Below, one piece after another: positions 30,946 to 42,426 of a stretch of 64,000 nucleotides of DNA. The stretch is from Triglochin maritima (Eukaryota; Streptophyta; Magnoliopsida; Alismatales; Juncaginaceae). How positions within the stretch are numbered: position 1 is the stretch's first letter; each line of letters opens with the position of its first letter. The stretch is from positions 32,362,053-32,426,052 of the forward strand of contig OY821775.1 in the NCBI GenBank assembly GCA_963682175.1, given 5' to 3'. The notes beneath the pieces were generated by a model. It had not been told where the DNA came from. It worked only from the letters and a program-made list of their open reading frames with translations, and did no database searches. The position numbers were made by a program, and so were the translations under genes.

Positions 30946-33143
30946 ATGGCTTCTACATCATCTAATCACATAGAAGGATTATGCACCACTAGACCTCCGT
31001 TGCTTAATGGGTCAAACTATGATTATTGGAAAAATAGGATGAAAATATTTTTAATATCGAATGACCTTAAGGGGGTGTTAGTGGCGCGGAAAGCTCCGGA
31101 AAGTGATTTTCGGAGTCAATGGGAAAGCAGAGGAAAACAGAATCCAGTGGAAAACAGTTTCCCTTTGACTGAATTCTGTTGTTTGTGCCTGCTTCGGAAA
31201 ACAATTTGGATAAGAAAAACGGACGACCGAACTAGTTTCGGTCGACCGAAATGCGACTTCCTCATAGTGAACGTAAACGGAAGACCGAACTAAGTTCGGT
31301 CGTCCGAACGGGTCATTCTAGTTACGAATTCGGTAGACCGAAATATGTTCGGTCGTCCGTTATATTCATTTTCGGTGGACCGAATGTTTGACGGTGGACC
31401 GAAAAAATTCGGTTTCCGTGGTTTTCCAACCTCAAAGTGACGGAAAACTCAAAGAAAATTTTATACATACCACAGAATCCGACGGAATCTGACGGAATCC
31501 GTGTTTTTGTGCACAAACGCCCCATTTCCGGAGTCAACCGGAATCCAAATTCCGTTTCCGTCGGATTCCCTCGGAATCCATGTGCACAAATCCCCCCTAA
31601 GTATTGGATGTTTCTCCAAAATCCATACACACCCCCTAAGGAAGATGAATTAGATTCACTTACAAGACCGAAAATGAAAGCAATCGAAATGAATTCAAAA
31701 ATTATGAACATCTTGTATTGTGGTCTTAATGAGGGTGAATATAATAGGATTAGGGGATGTGAAAGTGCACATGAGATATGGCATAGACTTCAAATGCACC
31801 GCGAGGGGGATAGTAAAACTAAGGAAACACGCATTAGTCTCCTCATGCATAAATATGAAATATTCTCTATGCAAATCGGTGAGAACATAAGCGACATGAA
31901 CACTCGCTTCACCGATATTACAACTCTCTTTTGATTCTTGGAAGAAGGATAAATGAAGGAGAGATGACTCGGAAATTCCTCCGATCATTGAGCAACGATT
32001 GGGAAGACAAGGTCGTCGCAATTGAAGAATCGCACGATCTTTCAAAATTGAAGATGGAGGAACTCATTGGAAATCTCATGGCCTGTGAGCTTCAATTGAG
32101 TCATCGAAAAGAGAAGGAAGCTTCAAAGAAAAACTCCACGGTGGCATTGCATGCAAACTTTGATGAGCCAAGGAGAGTGGAAGAAGAGGACATTGAGATC
32201 CTTGCCCAAGACTTCTTCAAATACTTCAAGAGGGACAAGGAAGAAAAGAATGAAAGAAGAGGTAGAAGAAGTGAGAAAAGAGAAAAAGAAAAGGAAAAGG
32301 AAAAGGAGGAAAGTGAAAATGAGATTAAAGAGAGGGGGAAGAAAAATGAGAGAAGAGAGAGGAGAAGAGAAAAGGAGAAGAGTAAGAGGAAAGAAAGGAA
32401 GGAGGAAGCTCACAAAGCCACTTGGGATGACTCTTCATCTCCATCATCATCATCCTCTTCCTTGCAAAGTAGAAGAGAGGTTGCCCATTCATGCTTCATG
32501 GCCATTGAAGATGAACAAAGTGAGGTAGCTTCTAACTCCTCTAAATCTTATTCCACTATGAAGTAATTCATGTTCAAGTAAATCATATTCTAGTGCTAGC
32601 TCTAATTCTAATGCCAATGATGAATCATATACACATGATGAGCTCCAAAATGCATTTTATGATTTAGTCAAACAATATGAGATCGTTTGTGAAAAGAACA
32701 AAAATGCTAGAAAAACTATAAATGATCTTAAATGCCAAATTGAACTAATCATGAATGAAAAGAATGAGGTGATTTCTAGACTTGAATCAAATGAATCATC
32801 ACTTGCTAGTCTAAGTAAAACACCCATTGTTGATGAACATGTAGATCTTAAAGCTTCAAATATGCAATTAAGAAAAGATCTTGAAATGTTCACTAAAAGA
32901 ACAAAAATGCTTGATATGCTTTTGAGTAGTCAAAGACAATCATTAGCTAAACATGGTTTAGGATACAATGTGCATTTGAAAAACCATGTATCTCATACTA
33001 CTTTAAATGGCAAGCATTTATTTGTTAAATCTAGTTCCTCAAGTGTGTGGGAACCCAAAACCAAAATGGTTTGGATCCCAAAAGCTAATGTTCAAGGACC
33101 CAAAATTGTTTGGGTACCTAAATCTACTCTTGTAGGAGCTTGA
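30946..33143 (+). pseudogene. Copia gag, interrupted by a MITE and frameshifts
   Basis: Starts at the ATG at 30,946 and has the copia gag N-terminus (LCTTRPPLLNGSNYDYWKNR). It is interrupted at 31,071 by a 527-bp MITE and resumes at 31,601 in the frame expected after removal of the insert. The body (GCESAHEIWHRLQMHREGDS, FSMQIGENISDMNTRFTDI) ends at a frame change near 31,925. The next frame (31,931-32,566) holds MEELIGNLMACELQLSHRKE and a very Lys/Glu/Arg-rich tail followed by serines. The CCHC knuckle of the related gag at 17,758-18,782 is missing at the corresponding place. After another frame change, 32,600-33,143 encodes a coiled-coil-like stretch (DELQNAFYDLVKQYE; LDMLLSSQRQSLAKHG) and PKxVWVPK repeats. 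Confidence 0.82.
31071..31597. mobile_element. MITE, PIF/Harbinger-like, inserted in copia gag
   Basis: 527 bp flanked by TAA on both sides (31,068-31,070 and 31,598-31,600), with short inverted ends GGGGGTGTTAGTG and, reading inward from the right, GGGGGGATTTGTG. TAA duplications and GGGGGTGTT-type ends fit Tourist-like MITEs of PIF/Harbinger. It contains at least six TCGGTCGACCGA-like palindromes and a run of GGAATC repeats near the right end. Removing it with one TAA copy restores the gag frame, which independently confirms the borders. No transposase. Confidence 0.85.
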
Positions 33144-33483
33144 GGAGGAGAATGGTGGTGACCGAGTGAGCCAAAGCGTCGAATTCGAATCCGGTTGCAT
33201 CACCAAGTCAAGATTGGAGCTAATCAATATTCAAGTTGGGTATAAAATTTCAATCTTTGAATTTTCTGAAAAATTAGCTCTAATCTAGTCTATATGCTTA
33301 ATTGTCATATCTGTAGAAGTTCAATTCATTGAAAATCATTAACCCTATTCATTGCAAATCATTTATCACATCCATTGATTATAAATGTCAGATTTTTAAA
33401 TGGATGTTAGAATAAGGCCTAAGTTGAAACTCAAATGAAATTAACTTGAATCATATTCATAGTTTTCATCTAGACTTATTGAT
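33144..33483 (+). mobile_element. Start of copia 3' region, deletion junction
   Basis: Immediately after the gag frame, the sequence (GTGGTGACCGAGTGAGCC onward) no longer resembles coding sequence and leads into the purine-tract region. Protease, integrase and reverse transcriptase should lie here in a full element, so the deletion junction is within this interval. Confidence 0.6.
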
Positions 33484-33789
33484 AGGGGGAGCTTAAGTGT
33501 TTATATCTTTTATTAGTGTAATGAAGTGCAAAATTTAGGGGGAGCAACTTCATTACAAGACATCCAAATTCTATGCTTAAAGTCTAAATTAATTGTTGTT
33601 TTTGATGGATGTCAAAGGGGGAGAGATAATTATATATAATTAAGGGGGAAACTTGAAATTTACATGATATTGTCAAGATAAACTATGCACATTCATAGGG
33701 GGAGCATTTATATGCATAGTTTACATATACAAAATTCAAGTATTAGGTTGGTGTAAGATATAGGTTGCCATCATCAAAAAGGGGGAGAT
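33484..33789 (+). repeat. Cluster of six polypurine-like tracts
   Basis: GGGGGAGC or GGGGGA(G/A) tracts occur near 33,485, 33,537, 33,616, 33,643, 33,699 and 33,778, the last directly before the LTR start at 33,790 and so the likely functional tract. Several lie in an AxAGGGGGAGC context. Confidence 0.8.
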
Positions 33790-35349
33790 TGTTGGCTTTT
33801 TGGCCTTAATCCGTATTTTGATGATGTATTTCAACCTAATCTTAATTAGGACATGTAGATTAGCACATGTAGTATAATGGTATACATGTTGTATTATGCT
33901 AACATCTACAGGTGATCAAGACTCAAGAAAGAAGAAAAATCAAGTCAAGACATGTAATCAAGCTAGGATTGAAGACATGTAATTTTACCTTTCTTTGAGT
34001 ATTAGGAACTTATGTGAATTGAGCATAACTTAAGCTAATATGCATGCATTCACACACTAGGTTCTTTGTAGAAGTCACACACAAAATATCATATCTTTTG
34101 GACTCCATTAGATCACCTAAACACCTAAAAACATTGGTCGTCAGTCTGCCTGAGTTCGGTCGACCGTTCACCTTTCGGTCGACCGGTTATACACAATATT
34201 TGTTATACCAGACCAATCAGTTCAACCGATCACACTTCTGTTAACCGTTTACCCAGACCTGTTCGGTCGACCGGTAGACCTTCGGTTGACCGATTCGTTT
34301 GCTATTTCTGGTAAAAATACGACCGTTATCCTTGTCGTATTATACAACGGTCGTATACACATTTTTCTCTTAATACACCCCCAAATACTTTTGAACCGGT
34401 CGAACAAAATACCTTGTTCGGTCGACCGTTCCATTAGGGAAAATCTACCTGCTATCGGTCGACACAAGTTTAGTACAACCGATCGAGTTTTCCTTCTACC
34501 GAACCCTGTAGTTCGGTCGACCAGTACCTATTTGGTCGACCGTTGACTTATAGAACTTAAGTGTTAGGTCGACCAGTACCTATGTTCGGTCAACCGATCC
34601 ATTAACTTACTCAAGGGTTTGGTCGACCGTTACACCTTTCGGTCGACCGTTTCGGGACAGATTTCTGAATCCGATTTTCTGTTTTGTGTGCTTTGCACAA
34701 ACCCCAATCAAATCTTGTCCAAACGGCTAGAAATCTTTAGGAGCTTATAAATAGAGGTTCACACTTAGGTTTCCATAAGATTTCACAACTCCAAAGTGTC
34801 AAACTTATAGTGAGATTTTCCACAACCTCAAAGCTCCAAATTAGTCATCCAAAGCCTAATTTCCACATCCTTCATCAATCATCATACTAGCAATTGTTGT
34901 GCTCAACTAGAGAGTGAGTTCCACTCAAGGTTACCTCTATTGTAAAGTGAGCAAGGGTCTTGGTGAAAGCCCAAGACAAGAAGCAAGGATTTCGGTGAAA
35001 GCCCGAAGTGTTCCTCTCGGATTGTGAGAGGTGGTGCCAAGCTCGGCGAGGGTTGTTCGTAAGCTTGAAGACTTGTAAAAGGCGTTGCTCCCGGCCCGGA
35101 ACGGGGAGGCATAGTGAAGACGCAAGAGGAGCTCGAACGGAGATTCGAAAGGTGCTTGTAAGAGAGGACGTAGGCGCTGTCGAACCTCTATAAAACCGAC
35201 GTGTCTTCTTGTGGTTGCATTACCTTTCTACTTGTGTTTGATTTAGTTTAATTTCCGTTGCATATCTTTGATCGATCAACCAAGTAGTCAATTAGGGTTC
35301 AATTGTGATTAGTCTTAGTTGTGGACTCATAGACCCACACGATCCTACA
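33790..35349 (+). repeat. 3' LTR of the Sirevirus-like element
   Basis: Starts TGTTGGCTTTTTGGCC and ends GATCCTACA (1,560 bp). Contains repeated (T)CGGTCGACCG motifs between about 34,150 and 34,660 and a TATAAATAG box at about 34,746. Followed by GTCTC. Confidence 0.88.
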
Positions 35350-36075
35350 GTCTCATTCATGTGTTTAGGGTTTGACATACAAGGTTTCTTAATGGAAACT
35401 CAGGCATAGTTTCATGTTTGCATTTTAGGCCGTGATCGGTAATATGGGTGGGGAGGAGAGCTCTTGGGACGGGATCCTATTTTCCTCATTTTTGGAGGTG
35501 GTCGTGATTACTTCTACATTTCTTTTATGATTTTTTGATGTAATTATTTTTTTGTAAACTGAGATACATATATATTATATGTTGGTGCACCTGATTTTCT
35601 GTGCATTGCCATAATGTTCTCGAGTTGATTGTATGTTTAAATATTTAAAATTTCCGCTGTTTAAGGACGTTACAGTAATATCCATAAATAATTTGGAGGT
35701 TTACGTTTGGATTAATATAGAAAAATCGAATGTTGAGTGGCGAGGCGCAAACGTGTCATAACGACGTCGCGACTAGTGAGCCCACTGAAGTTGAACCAAA
35801 TCAATTTGTAGTGGGGTTTGGGGCGGACTTTAGCAGGAGAGAAGGGTGGACCCACGCGGGCACAAAGTCGCGCACTGTACGCAACAAGACAAGGCGTGGT
35901 TGTGGACTTTGTACAACAAGTCATTAGTAGTGGTAGTTGTTTTGGTTCCGGTTTTACTCCACCACTACAAGGTTTCTTTTTTGTTGTCGTCGTTCTTTGC
36001 TTTTCTCATTCGGCCGTCGCCATAATCTGGGTCAGGTGAGGTGAGCGAGGAATGTGAAATCTGTGGGGTTTCATT
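35350..36075 (+). promoter_or_regulatory. Upstream region and 5' UTR of the F-box/kelch gene
   Basis: Only 726 bp separate the copia LTR from the start codon. 35,635-35,672 is a remnant LTR end (TTTCCGCTGTTTAAGGACG, then TTACA) also found near 611-641. The T-rich, GTC-rich stretch from about 35,930 to 36,075 is the probable 5' UTR. I see no convincing TATA box. Confidence 0.45.
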
Positions 36076-39000
36076 ATGGACCGAAGGAACCATCCTCCTC
36101 TGGTATCAATTTTTTTTTCTCCCTTTCCGTTCATTCCTTTTTCGATTTAATTTTTTCTTTCTTTGATTTATGTGGTTGGCTACAAATTCTGTACAGATTT
36201 TCTTTCGACGCTTTTTCCCCTTCTTGTTTTGCCTATTGTACCCTTTTATTTGGAAGAGATTGGTATCTCCTCTTCAGCTGCGGAATTCGGATTTATGTTC
36301 TTGTTATCTTATCTTTGTGAGACGTTTCTACTGGAGTTCACCTTTGATAAACATGCAGCTTTGGCCAGTTTGGAAATACTCTCAGGAATAACTGATTATT
36401 GACAATATACCAATTCCTTCAGGGACTTCAAACAGCTTATCATGGTCTCTGCTTTTCCCCTAAGCTGATCTGTTTCTCCCATAATCTAATTAGATCACGT
36501 ATAATGATTTATGCCACCAAAGATAATTGGATGTTGAAAGTTTAACGAAATCAAGTTCGTATCATGAAAGATAAAATGTAATAAAAATACAATGATTTAC
36601 AGAAATAAAATTATGACTATGGTTACAGATTTCTCGATTACGTTTTGTATGGTTTAATGAAGAGTGTAACTTAATACGGATACACCTACGGTTACATATT
36701 GTATTGTTTGATTAGAAAAATTGACATTCGTAACTACGTAGCAATCAAATTGCAGGCATAATATGATTACTTCATCAGAGATTGTAATCTGATTCCATTA
36801 CAAGAAATCAAATATTATATTATACAAACTTTGATTAATCTTGCCTCTACCGAACTCAAACTTCTTAGACGTTCACCGAAATCTCTATAGAACTCCGAAG
36901 AGTTGTTTGGATTTTCGTTTGACGTTACTTGAAATTCATGAATTTCCTGTTTAACGAAAAAAATGTAATTATAATATAATATTATCTCATTATATAGAAT
37001 AAAGTTGATGCAATCCAGTTATGATAAACCAAACCCGGTCTCAAGTTTTTGTGTTCAATTTGATAAGAACGTATTATTGTCATTTAAACTCAATGGCAAT
37101 GACGAATCCGAAAAATATTGTTGGATGATATGCTACAATGTAAATTAGATATCTCATTTTGTCAAACTCGTTTGGCGAGGAGTTGCAATAATTTTAATCG
37201 TCTGAATAAGCTGTGTCCTCTAAATGTATGCTGACGGCTCTATTTTGAAGTCAGGACAATATATGCTTATCTTTCATCCTTAACTTTTTACTTGTGGGTT
37301 CTGTACTTGTGTTGTCATGTGTATTACTAATAATTTCTGATTCTTCATGAAGATGCTTCTGTCTATGCCCGCAACAAATAAACTAAATCTGCTATGTGCA
37401 CTTCAAGTTTGAAATTTCCTAATCCAAGGAAAAGTAGTTTCGTAGCTATTTCATGTTACAGAATTGAATCATCATTGTATTGTAATAGAGGATGATAATC
37501 GTGTTGGGTGGTCATCTCGTTGCACAATATTTTATGTTTTGTTGTTGCAACACTAGAACATGTGTTACGATATCATGAGTTACTTCCACCCAATTGTCGC
37601 ACATTCAACATGATGATGAGATCAATATAGCTTCACATTTTTACAAGCCATTCTGTTTATTTGGGGGTGGTGTGTTATGTTTAGTGGGTAGTTGAGAAAC
37701 AGATTACGATTTTTTCTTTTAAGCCCATTTTCTTAGGCTCTTTGGGAGTGCTCTATGTTGTTTTGAGTAGATATATTTGCTCAAACTGTTTATCATATGT
37801 AAAGAGTCAATTACATTGAAAGGTTTAATTTTTTGTAAATCATATCCAAAATGATTATTATTTGCTTGCTTTATTGGAACCAAGGCAACCGAATGAGGTG
37901 GCACCACTTATGTACATATATAGCTATAGGAATGTTTTCTAGCTCTGTCCCAATCTACACTTTACGATATTGGTACACATTCAGATGCTTGGTACACATT
38001 CTGATAAAAAGAAGGTTCCATGCTGCTAGGACATAATGGTTAATATTTATGTTTATTGTTAGTATATATTGTTTTCTTTTGTGCAGATTTCCGGAAAAAC
38101 CAATGACACTATGAATTTACTAGTTTCCCAATTATCCTGTCAAAATCGAAGTTGATTTTATAAGTCCCTACAGGTTGATGCCACATCATGTTTGTGCAGA
38201 GCAGATGTAGGTGTAAGAACTACATTTGGGGCAAAAAATGTCGTCCCTGGGTCGAAGCTCTGCCGTCATTCCAGCATAAAACCTTCTATACACCCAGTGA
38301 GGCAGAAGACATCTAGCAGTGACCGCAACCGGAGTCAGTTGCCACTGATACCAGGACTCCCAAATGATCTTGCTCTATCATGCTTAATCAGGGTCCCTCG
38401 AACTGAGCATTGGAAGCTAAGCGTTGTATGCAAAAGTTGGTTTCGTCTTCTTGCTGGAAGCTACTTCTACTCCCTCAGGAAAAACCTTGGGATCATGGAG
38501 GAGTGGATTTATGTCTTCAAACGAGATCGTAATGGTCGAGTCTCATGGGGTGCTTTAGATCCCATGTCCCAGATATGGCAGCCTCTTCCACCAGTACCAA
38601 GAGAGTACTCTGAGGTTCTTGGCTTCGGATGTGCTGTGCTCAGTGGTTGTCATTTATACCTCTTTGGAGGCAAAGATCCACACAGAGGTTCGATGAGACG
38701 GGTCATATTTTACAATGCAAGAACAAACAAGTGGCACAGAGCCCCTGATATGTTACGAAGGCGGCATTGTTTCGGTTCTTGTGTAATAAACAACTGCTTG
38801 TACGTGGCCGGTGGTGAAAGTGAAGGTTCAAACCGCTACTTGAAATCTGCTGAGATGTATGATCCCATCAAGAAAAGGTGGGCGTTTATTTCAGAGATGA
38901 GTAATGCAATGGCACCTCTAAACTGTGTTCTATATAATGGAAGGTGGTTCCTAAGAGGTATTGGATCTCATGGCCAACTGTTCAGTGAGGTTTATATGCC

Positions 39001-39424
39001 TGAAGCAAATAGTTGGCAATCAATTTTCAACAGCATGGTGGTTGGGTGGAGGAATCCATCTATTTGCTTAAATGGCCATCTCTTCGCTTTGGATTGTAAA
39101 GACGGATGCAAACTGAAAGTTTATAATGAGCAGGCAGATTCCTGGAGCAACCATATTGACAGCAAGATGCATTTGGGAAACTCTCATGCGCTTGAAGCTG
39201 CCCCGCTTGCCCCGCTTAATGGTAAGTTATGCATTATCAGGAACAACTTGAGCGTGTCTCTGGTAGATGTTACGAAATATGATGGGCCGGATGTGGATGA
39301 GTGTTGGGAAAATGTTGTAGGTAATGGTCAGCTCAAAACCTTCATCACAAACTTATGGTCACATATTGCTGGTCGCAGCCGTCCGAAGCATCATATCATC
39401 TCATGCCAAGTCCTCCAGGCTTAA
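36076..39424 (+). CDS. SAGL1: F-box/kelch-repeat protein, At1g55270 (SAGL1) homologue
   Basis: Predicted coding parts are 36,076-36,102 and 38,174-39,424, giving 425 residues against 433 as I recall for Arabidopsis At1g55270. Exon 1 encodes only nine residues ending HPPL; exon 2 starts VDATSCLCRADVG, matching PPLVDTTACLCRVDAG in the Arabidopsis protein across the splice junction. The F-box (about residues 65-110) reads LIPGLPNDLALSCLIRVPR, then LSVVCKSWFRLL. Kelch repeats follow: GCHLYLFGGKD with VIFYNARTNKWHRAPDM (about 165-202), then NCLYVAGGESEG with AEMYDPIKKRWAFISEMS (about 215-253), then weaker blades with the motif DCKDGCKLKVYNE. The C-terminus HIISCQVLQA is conserved. Family knowledge: SAGL1 is the substrate receptor of an SCF ubiquitin ligase implicated in turnover of phenylalanine ammonia-lyase and of the wax enzyme CER3. 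No stop or frameshift is seen, so this is the one likely functional gene here. Exon 1 is less certain than exon 2. Confidence 0.9.
36103..38173 (+). other. Intron 1 of the F-box/kelch gene
   Basis: 2,071 bp, starting GTATCA after CTG and ending CCCTACAG before GTTGATGCC; phase 0. AT-rich with T-runs, as expected for a plant intron. No inserted element was recognised. A frame-only view would start the protein at the TTG at 38,192, but homology continues upstream to the acceptor site. Confidence 0.75.
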
Positions 39425-39890
39425 GAGAAGACATTTGGTTTGGCACCATTTAGTGTAAGAATGTCAAAACACATTGTTTGTTTGTAGGCACTATTTATTC
39501 CAAGACCATAACTACAAAATTACAACAAATATAAGTTCTTCAGAGATGATCTCAACAGAATTGCAACAAAAATGTTATCCAAGCATTTAGGAATGTCTGT
39601 CATTTGGTGGTGGTGGCCTTTTCAAAGACCAAATCAGTCGTCATTTAGGAATGTCGTGATTAGAAGGGAAAAAGAAGGGGAAATTAATTCTAAGTCACAA
39701 AAATCCCTCCACTTCTAAGATAAATGGGTTGAAAAGTCAAGTTTATTTGTACGTCATGACTTCTTTGTTTTTCCAAAGTAGTTATCTGTTTTTTCAACTA
39801 ATTACAAGAATGCCAATTATCTCGATCAAAACGCATCGGTCGACCGAAAAATGTGTTCCATTAGACAAATGAGACTCCCTTAGAACAAAA
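39425..39890 (+). other. 3' UTR and downstream flank of the F-box/kelch gene
   Basis: AT-rich sequence after the stop; the transcript end is not determinable by eye. At 39,836-39,847 a perfect TCGGTCGACCGA palindrome marks the start of repeat sequence, only about 410 bp beyond the stop codon. Confidence 0.5.
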
Positions 39891-41072
39891 ATCGTCTAAC
39901 ACTCCAACTAATTCGTTCAACACTCCAACTAACTCGATCAAGACTCGAACTAACTCAATCCACACTCCAACTAACTTGATTTAGACTCTGACTAACTAGT
40001 TCAACACTCCAACTAACTCGATTCAGACTCGAACTAACTCGATCCACACTCGGACTACTCGATTCCGACTCAGACTAACTCTTTCAACACTACAACAAAC
40101 TCGATCCATACACCAACTACCCTGATCCAGACGCATCGGTCGACTGGAAAATGTGTTCCGTTCGATCGAAAAATGTGTTCCATTCGACAGGAAATTGTGT
40201 TCCGTTCGACCGGCGAGACTCACATCGAACTAACTCGTTCAACACTCCAACTAACTCGATCCAAACTCGAACTAACTTGATCCATAATCCAATTAACTCG
40301 ATCCAGACTAAGACTAAGTCGCCCAACACTACAATTAACTAGTCCAGACTCGGACAAACTCGTTCAACACTCCAACTAACTTGATCCAAACTCCAACTAA
40401 CTCGATCGACACTTGGACAAACTCGATTCACACTTCAACTAACTCGATCAATACTCCAACTAACTCAATTCAGACTCGAACTAACTCGATCCAGACTCAG
40501 GATAACTCCATCCACACTCTGACTAACTTGATCCACACTCGGACTAACTCGATTCACATTTCAACTAACTCAATCAAGACTCGGAAAATGCATTCCATTC
40601 GACCGAAAAATAGGTTATGTTAGACCGATGAGGCTCCCCTCGAACTAACTCGTTCAACACTCCAACTAACTCGATCCAGACTCAGACTAACTCGTTCAAC
40701 ACTCCAACTAACTTGATCTAAACTCGGACTAACTCGTTCACCACTACAACTAACTCGATCCAGACACATACTAACTCGATCTAGCCGCATCGGTCGACTG
40801 GAAAATATGTTCTGTTCAACCGATGAGACTCCGTAGAACTAAGTCGTCCAACACTCCAATTGACTCATTCAACACTTCAACTAACTCGATCCAGACTCGG
40901 ACAAACTCACTCTACATTTCAACTTACTCGGTCCAGACTCGGACTAACTCGTTCAACACTCCAACTAACTTGATTCAGACTCGAACTACTCCATCCAAAC
41001 TCATACTAACTTAATCTAGACTCGGACTAACTCGTTCACCACTACAACTAACTCGATCCAGACACCAACTAA
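39891..41072. repeat. 21-bp minisatellite, first block
   Basis: Roughly 50 imperfect units of ACTAACTCGATCCACACTCCA and variants (GTTCAACACTCC, CAGACTCGG). The unit is 21 bp, so all six frames stay largely open, which explains repetitive frames such as TNSIHTP on plus and VWIELVG on minus. Short interruptions with GCATCGGTCGACTGGAAAA and TTCGACCGxxGAGACTCC recur near 40,131, 40,585 and 40,787. Not a gene. Confidence 0.9.
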
Positions 41073-42426
41073 CTGTTGGCCTTTTGACATTAATCTATAT
41101 TTTGATGATTCAATAAACCTAATCTTAATTAAAATCAGTGTAGAGTAGCACACATATTGCATTACATGCATATTGCATTGTGCTAACCTCTATAGGCGAT
41201 CAACACTCAATGAAGAAAAGAAATCAAGTCAAGACATGTAATAAAGCTCATTTGAAGACATATAATCTTGATTTATTATTTAGTCTTAGGAACTTGGTCT
41301 AATTGAGCATACTTGAGCTAAAAACCACTCACACACACTAGGTTCCCTATAGAAGTCACACACAAAATTTCACATTAATTGAATTTCAATAGATCATCCA
41401 AACTAGAACCAGAAAAACACTTAAACCAATCTTCACTGCCAGAACCATTTCGGTTGACCGGTTTTAGACCTCCAGTCAATCGTTTGTTCCTTTAATCAAA
41501 TAGTTTTCTACCACCCGATCGGTCGACCGTTCCGACCTTTTCGGTCGACCAAACATATTTTTTCGATCGTTAGACTTGTCATATTATACCAACGGTCGTA
41601 TTCTAATTATTCATCCAAATCCCAAAATACAAATGCCTATCGGTCGACCATGGACCATGTTTCGGTCAACCGAACTTAAATGTCTCGACAAACCCTAACT
41701 GCCTGGAAGTTTCCAGTCGACCGTGGACCTTGTTTCGGTCGACCGAATATAATCATGTTTGTCAACCCCGTAGAGTCTGGAAGTTTACGGTCGACCGAAC
41801 CTTTCTCGGTGTTCGACCGTTAACTTAAGTTTATCCAAGTTATATCTGTTGGCTTTTTTATCTTAATCTATGTTTTGATAATTTAATCAACCTAATCTTA
41901 ATTGTGATCGTGTAGAGTAGCACACATGTTACATTGCATATATATTGTTTTGTGCTAACCTCTACAGGTGATGAATACTCAAGGAAGAAAGGAAATCAAG
42001 TCAAGACATGTAATCAAACTTATTTGAAGACATGTATTTTGTATTTCTTTGAGTCTTAGGAACTTTGTGTAATTGAGCATACTTGAACAAAAAACTACTC
42101 AAACACACTAGATTCCCTATAGAAGTCACATACCAAATTTCACATAATTTGGACTTCAATAGATCACCCAAACTTAGACCGGAAAACACTAAACCTGAAC
42201 CCAAACTGTCTGCCCACATCTGGTCGACCGAAACAGACCGTTCGGTCGACCGAGTGATCAATTAATCTGTTAGTGTTTAACTACCTAAGTTCGGTCGACC
42301 GTTCATACCTTTTCGGTTGACCGAGTCCCAAGTATTTTCCGACCGTTTGTTTTGTCGTATATACCCAACGGTCATATTCGTATTAACCAAAAATACCTCA
42401 AATACATTTCATCGAACAAACTCGGT
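41073..42426 (+). repeat. Two tandem LTR-like 5' segments, Sirevirus type
   Basis: TGTTGGCCTTTTGACATTAA at 41,073 and TGTTGGCTTTTTTATCTTAA at 41,849 begin two related segments of about 776 and 578 bp. Both resemble the first 450 bp of the LTR at 33,790 (TTTTGATxATxxAxTxAACC, CAAGTCAAGACATGTAAT) and both run into TCGGTCGACCG clusters, including exact palindromes at 41,735-41,746 and 42,242-42,253. Neither continues to an LTR end or primer site. Confidence 0.7.

Larger units (their letters stand above)
29797..35349 (+). mobile_element. Sirevirus-like Ty1/copia element, gag only, 5' LTR truncated
   Basis: Order: partial 5' LTR (29,797-30,891), initiator-tRNA-Met primer site (30,894-30,905), gag (30,946-33,143, broken and carrying a MITE), a 3' region with six GGGGGA tracts (33,484-33,789) and a full 3' LTR (33,790-35,349). 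There is no protease, integrase or reverse transcriptase; the interior jumps from gag straight to the 3' untranslated region. Multiple purine tracts upstream of the 3' LTR and palindrome-rich LTRs are known Sirevirus features. The 5' LTR lacks about its first 450 bp and is replaced by the repeats ending at 29,796, so no TSD can be tested. Confidence 0.85.

Noticed and set aside
32123..32413. Minus-strand frame of Leu/Phe/Ser-rich protein
   Set aside because: Antisense shadow of the Lys/Glu/Arg-rich copia gag tail.
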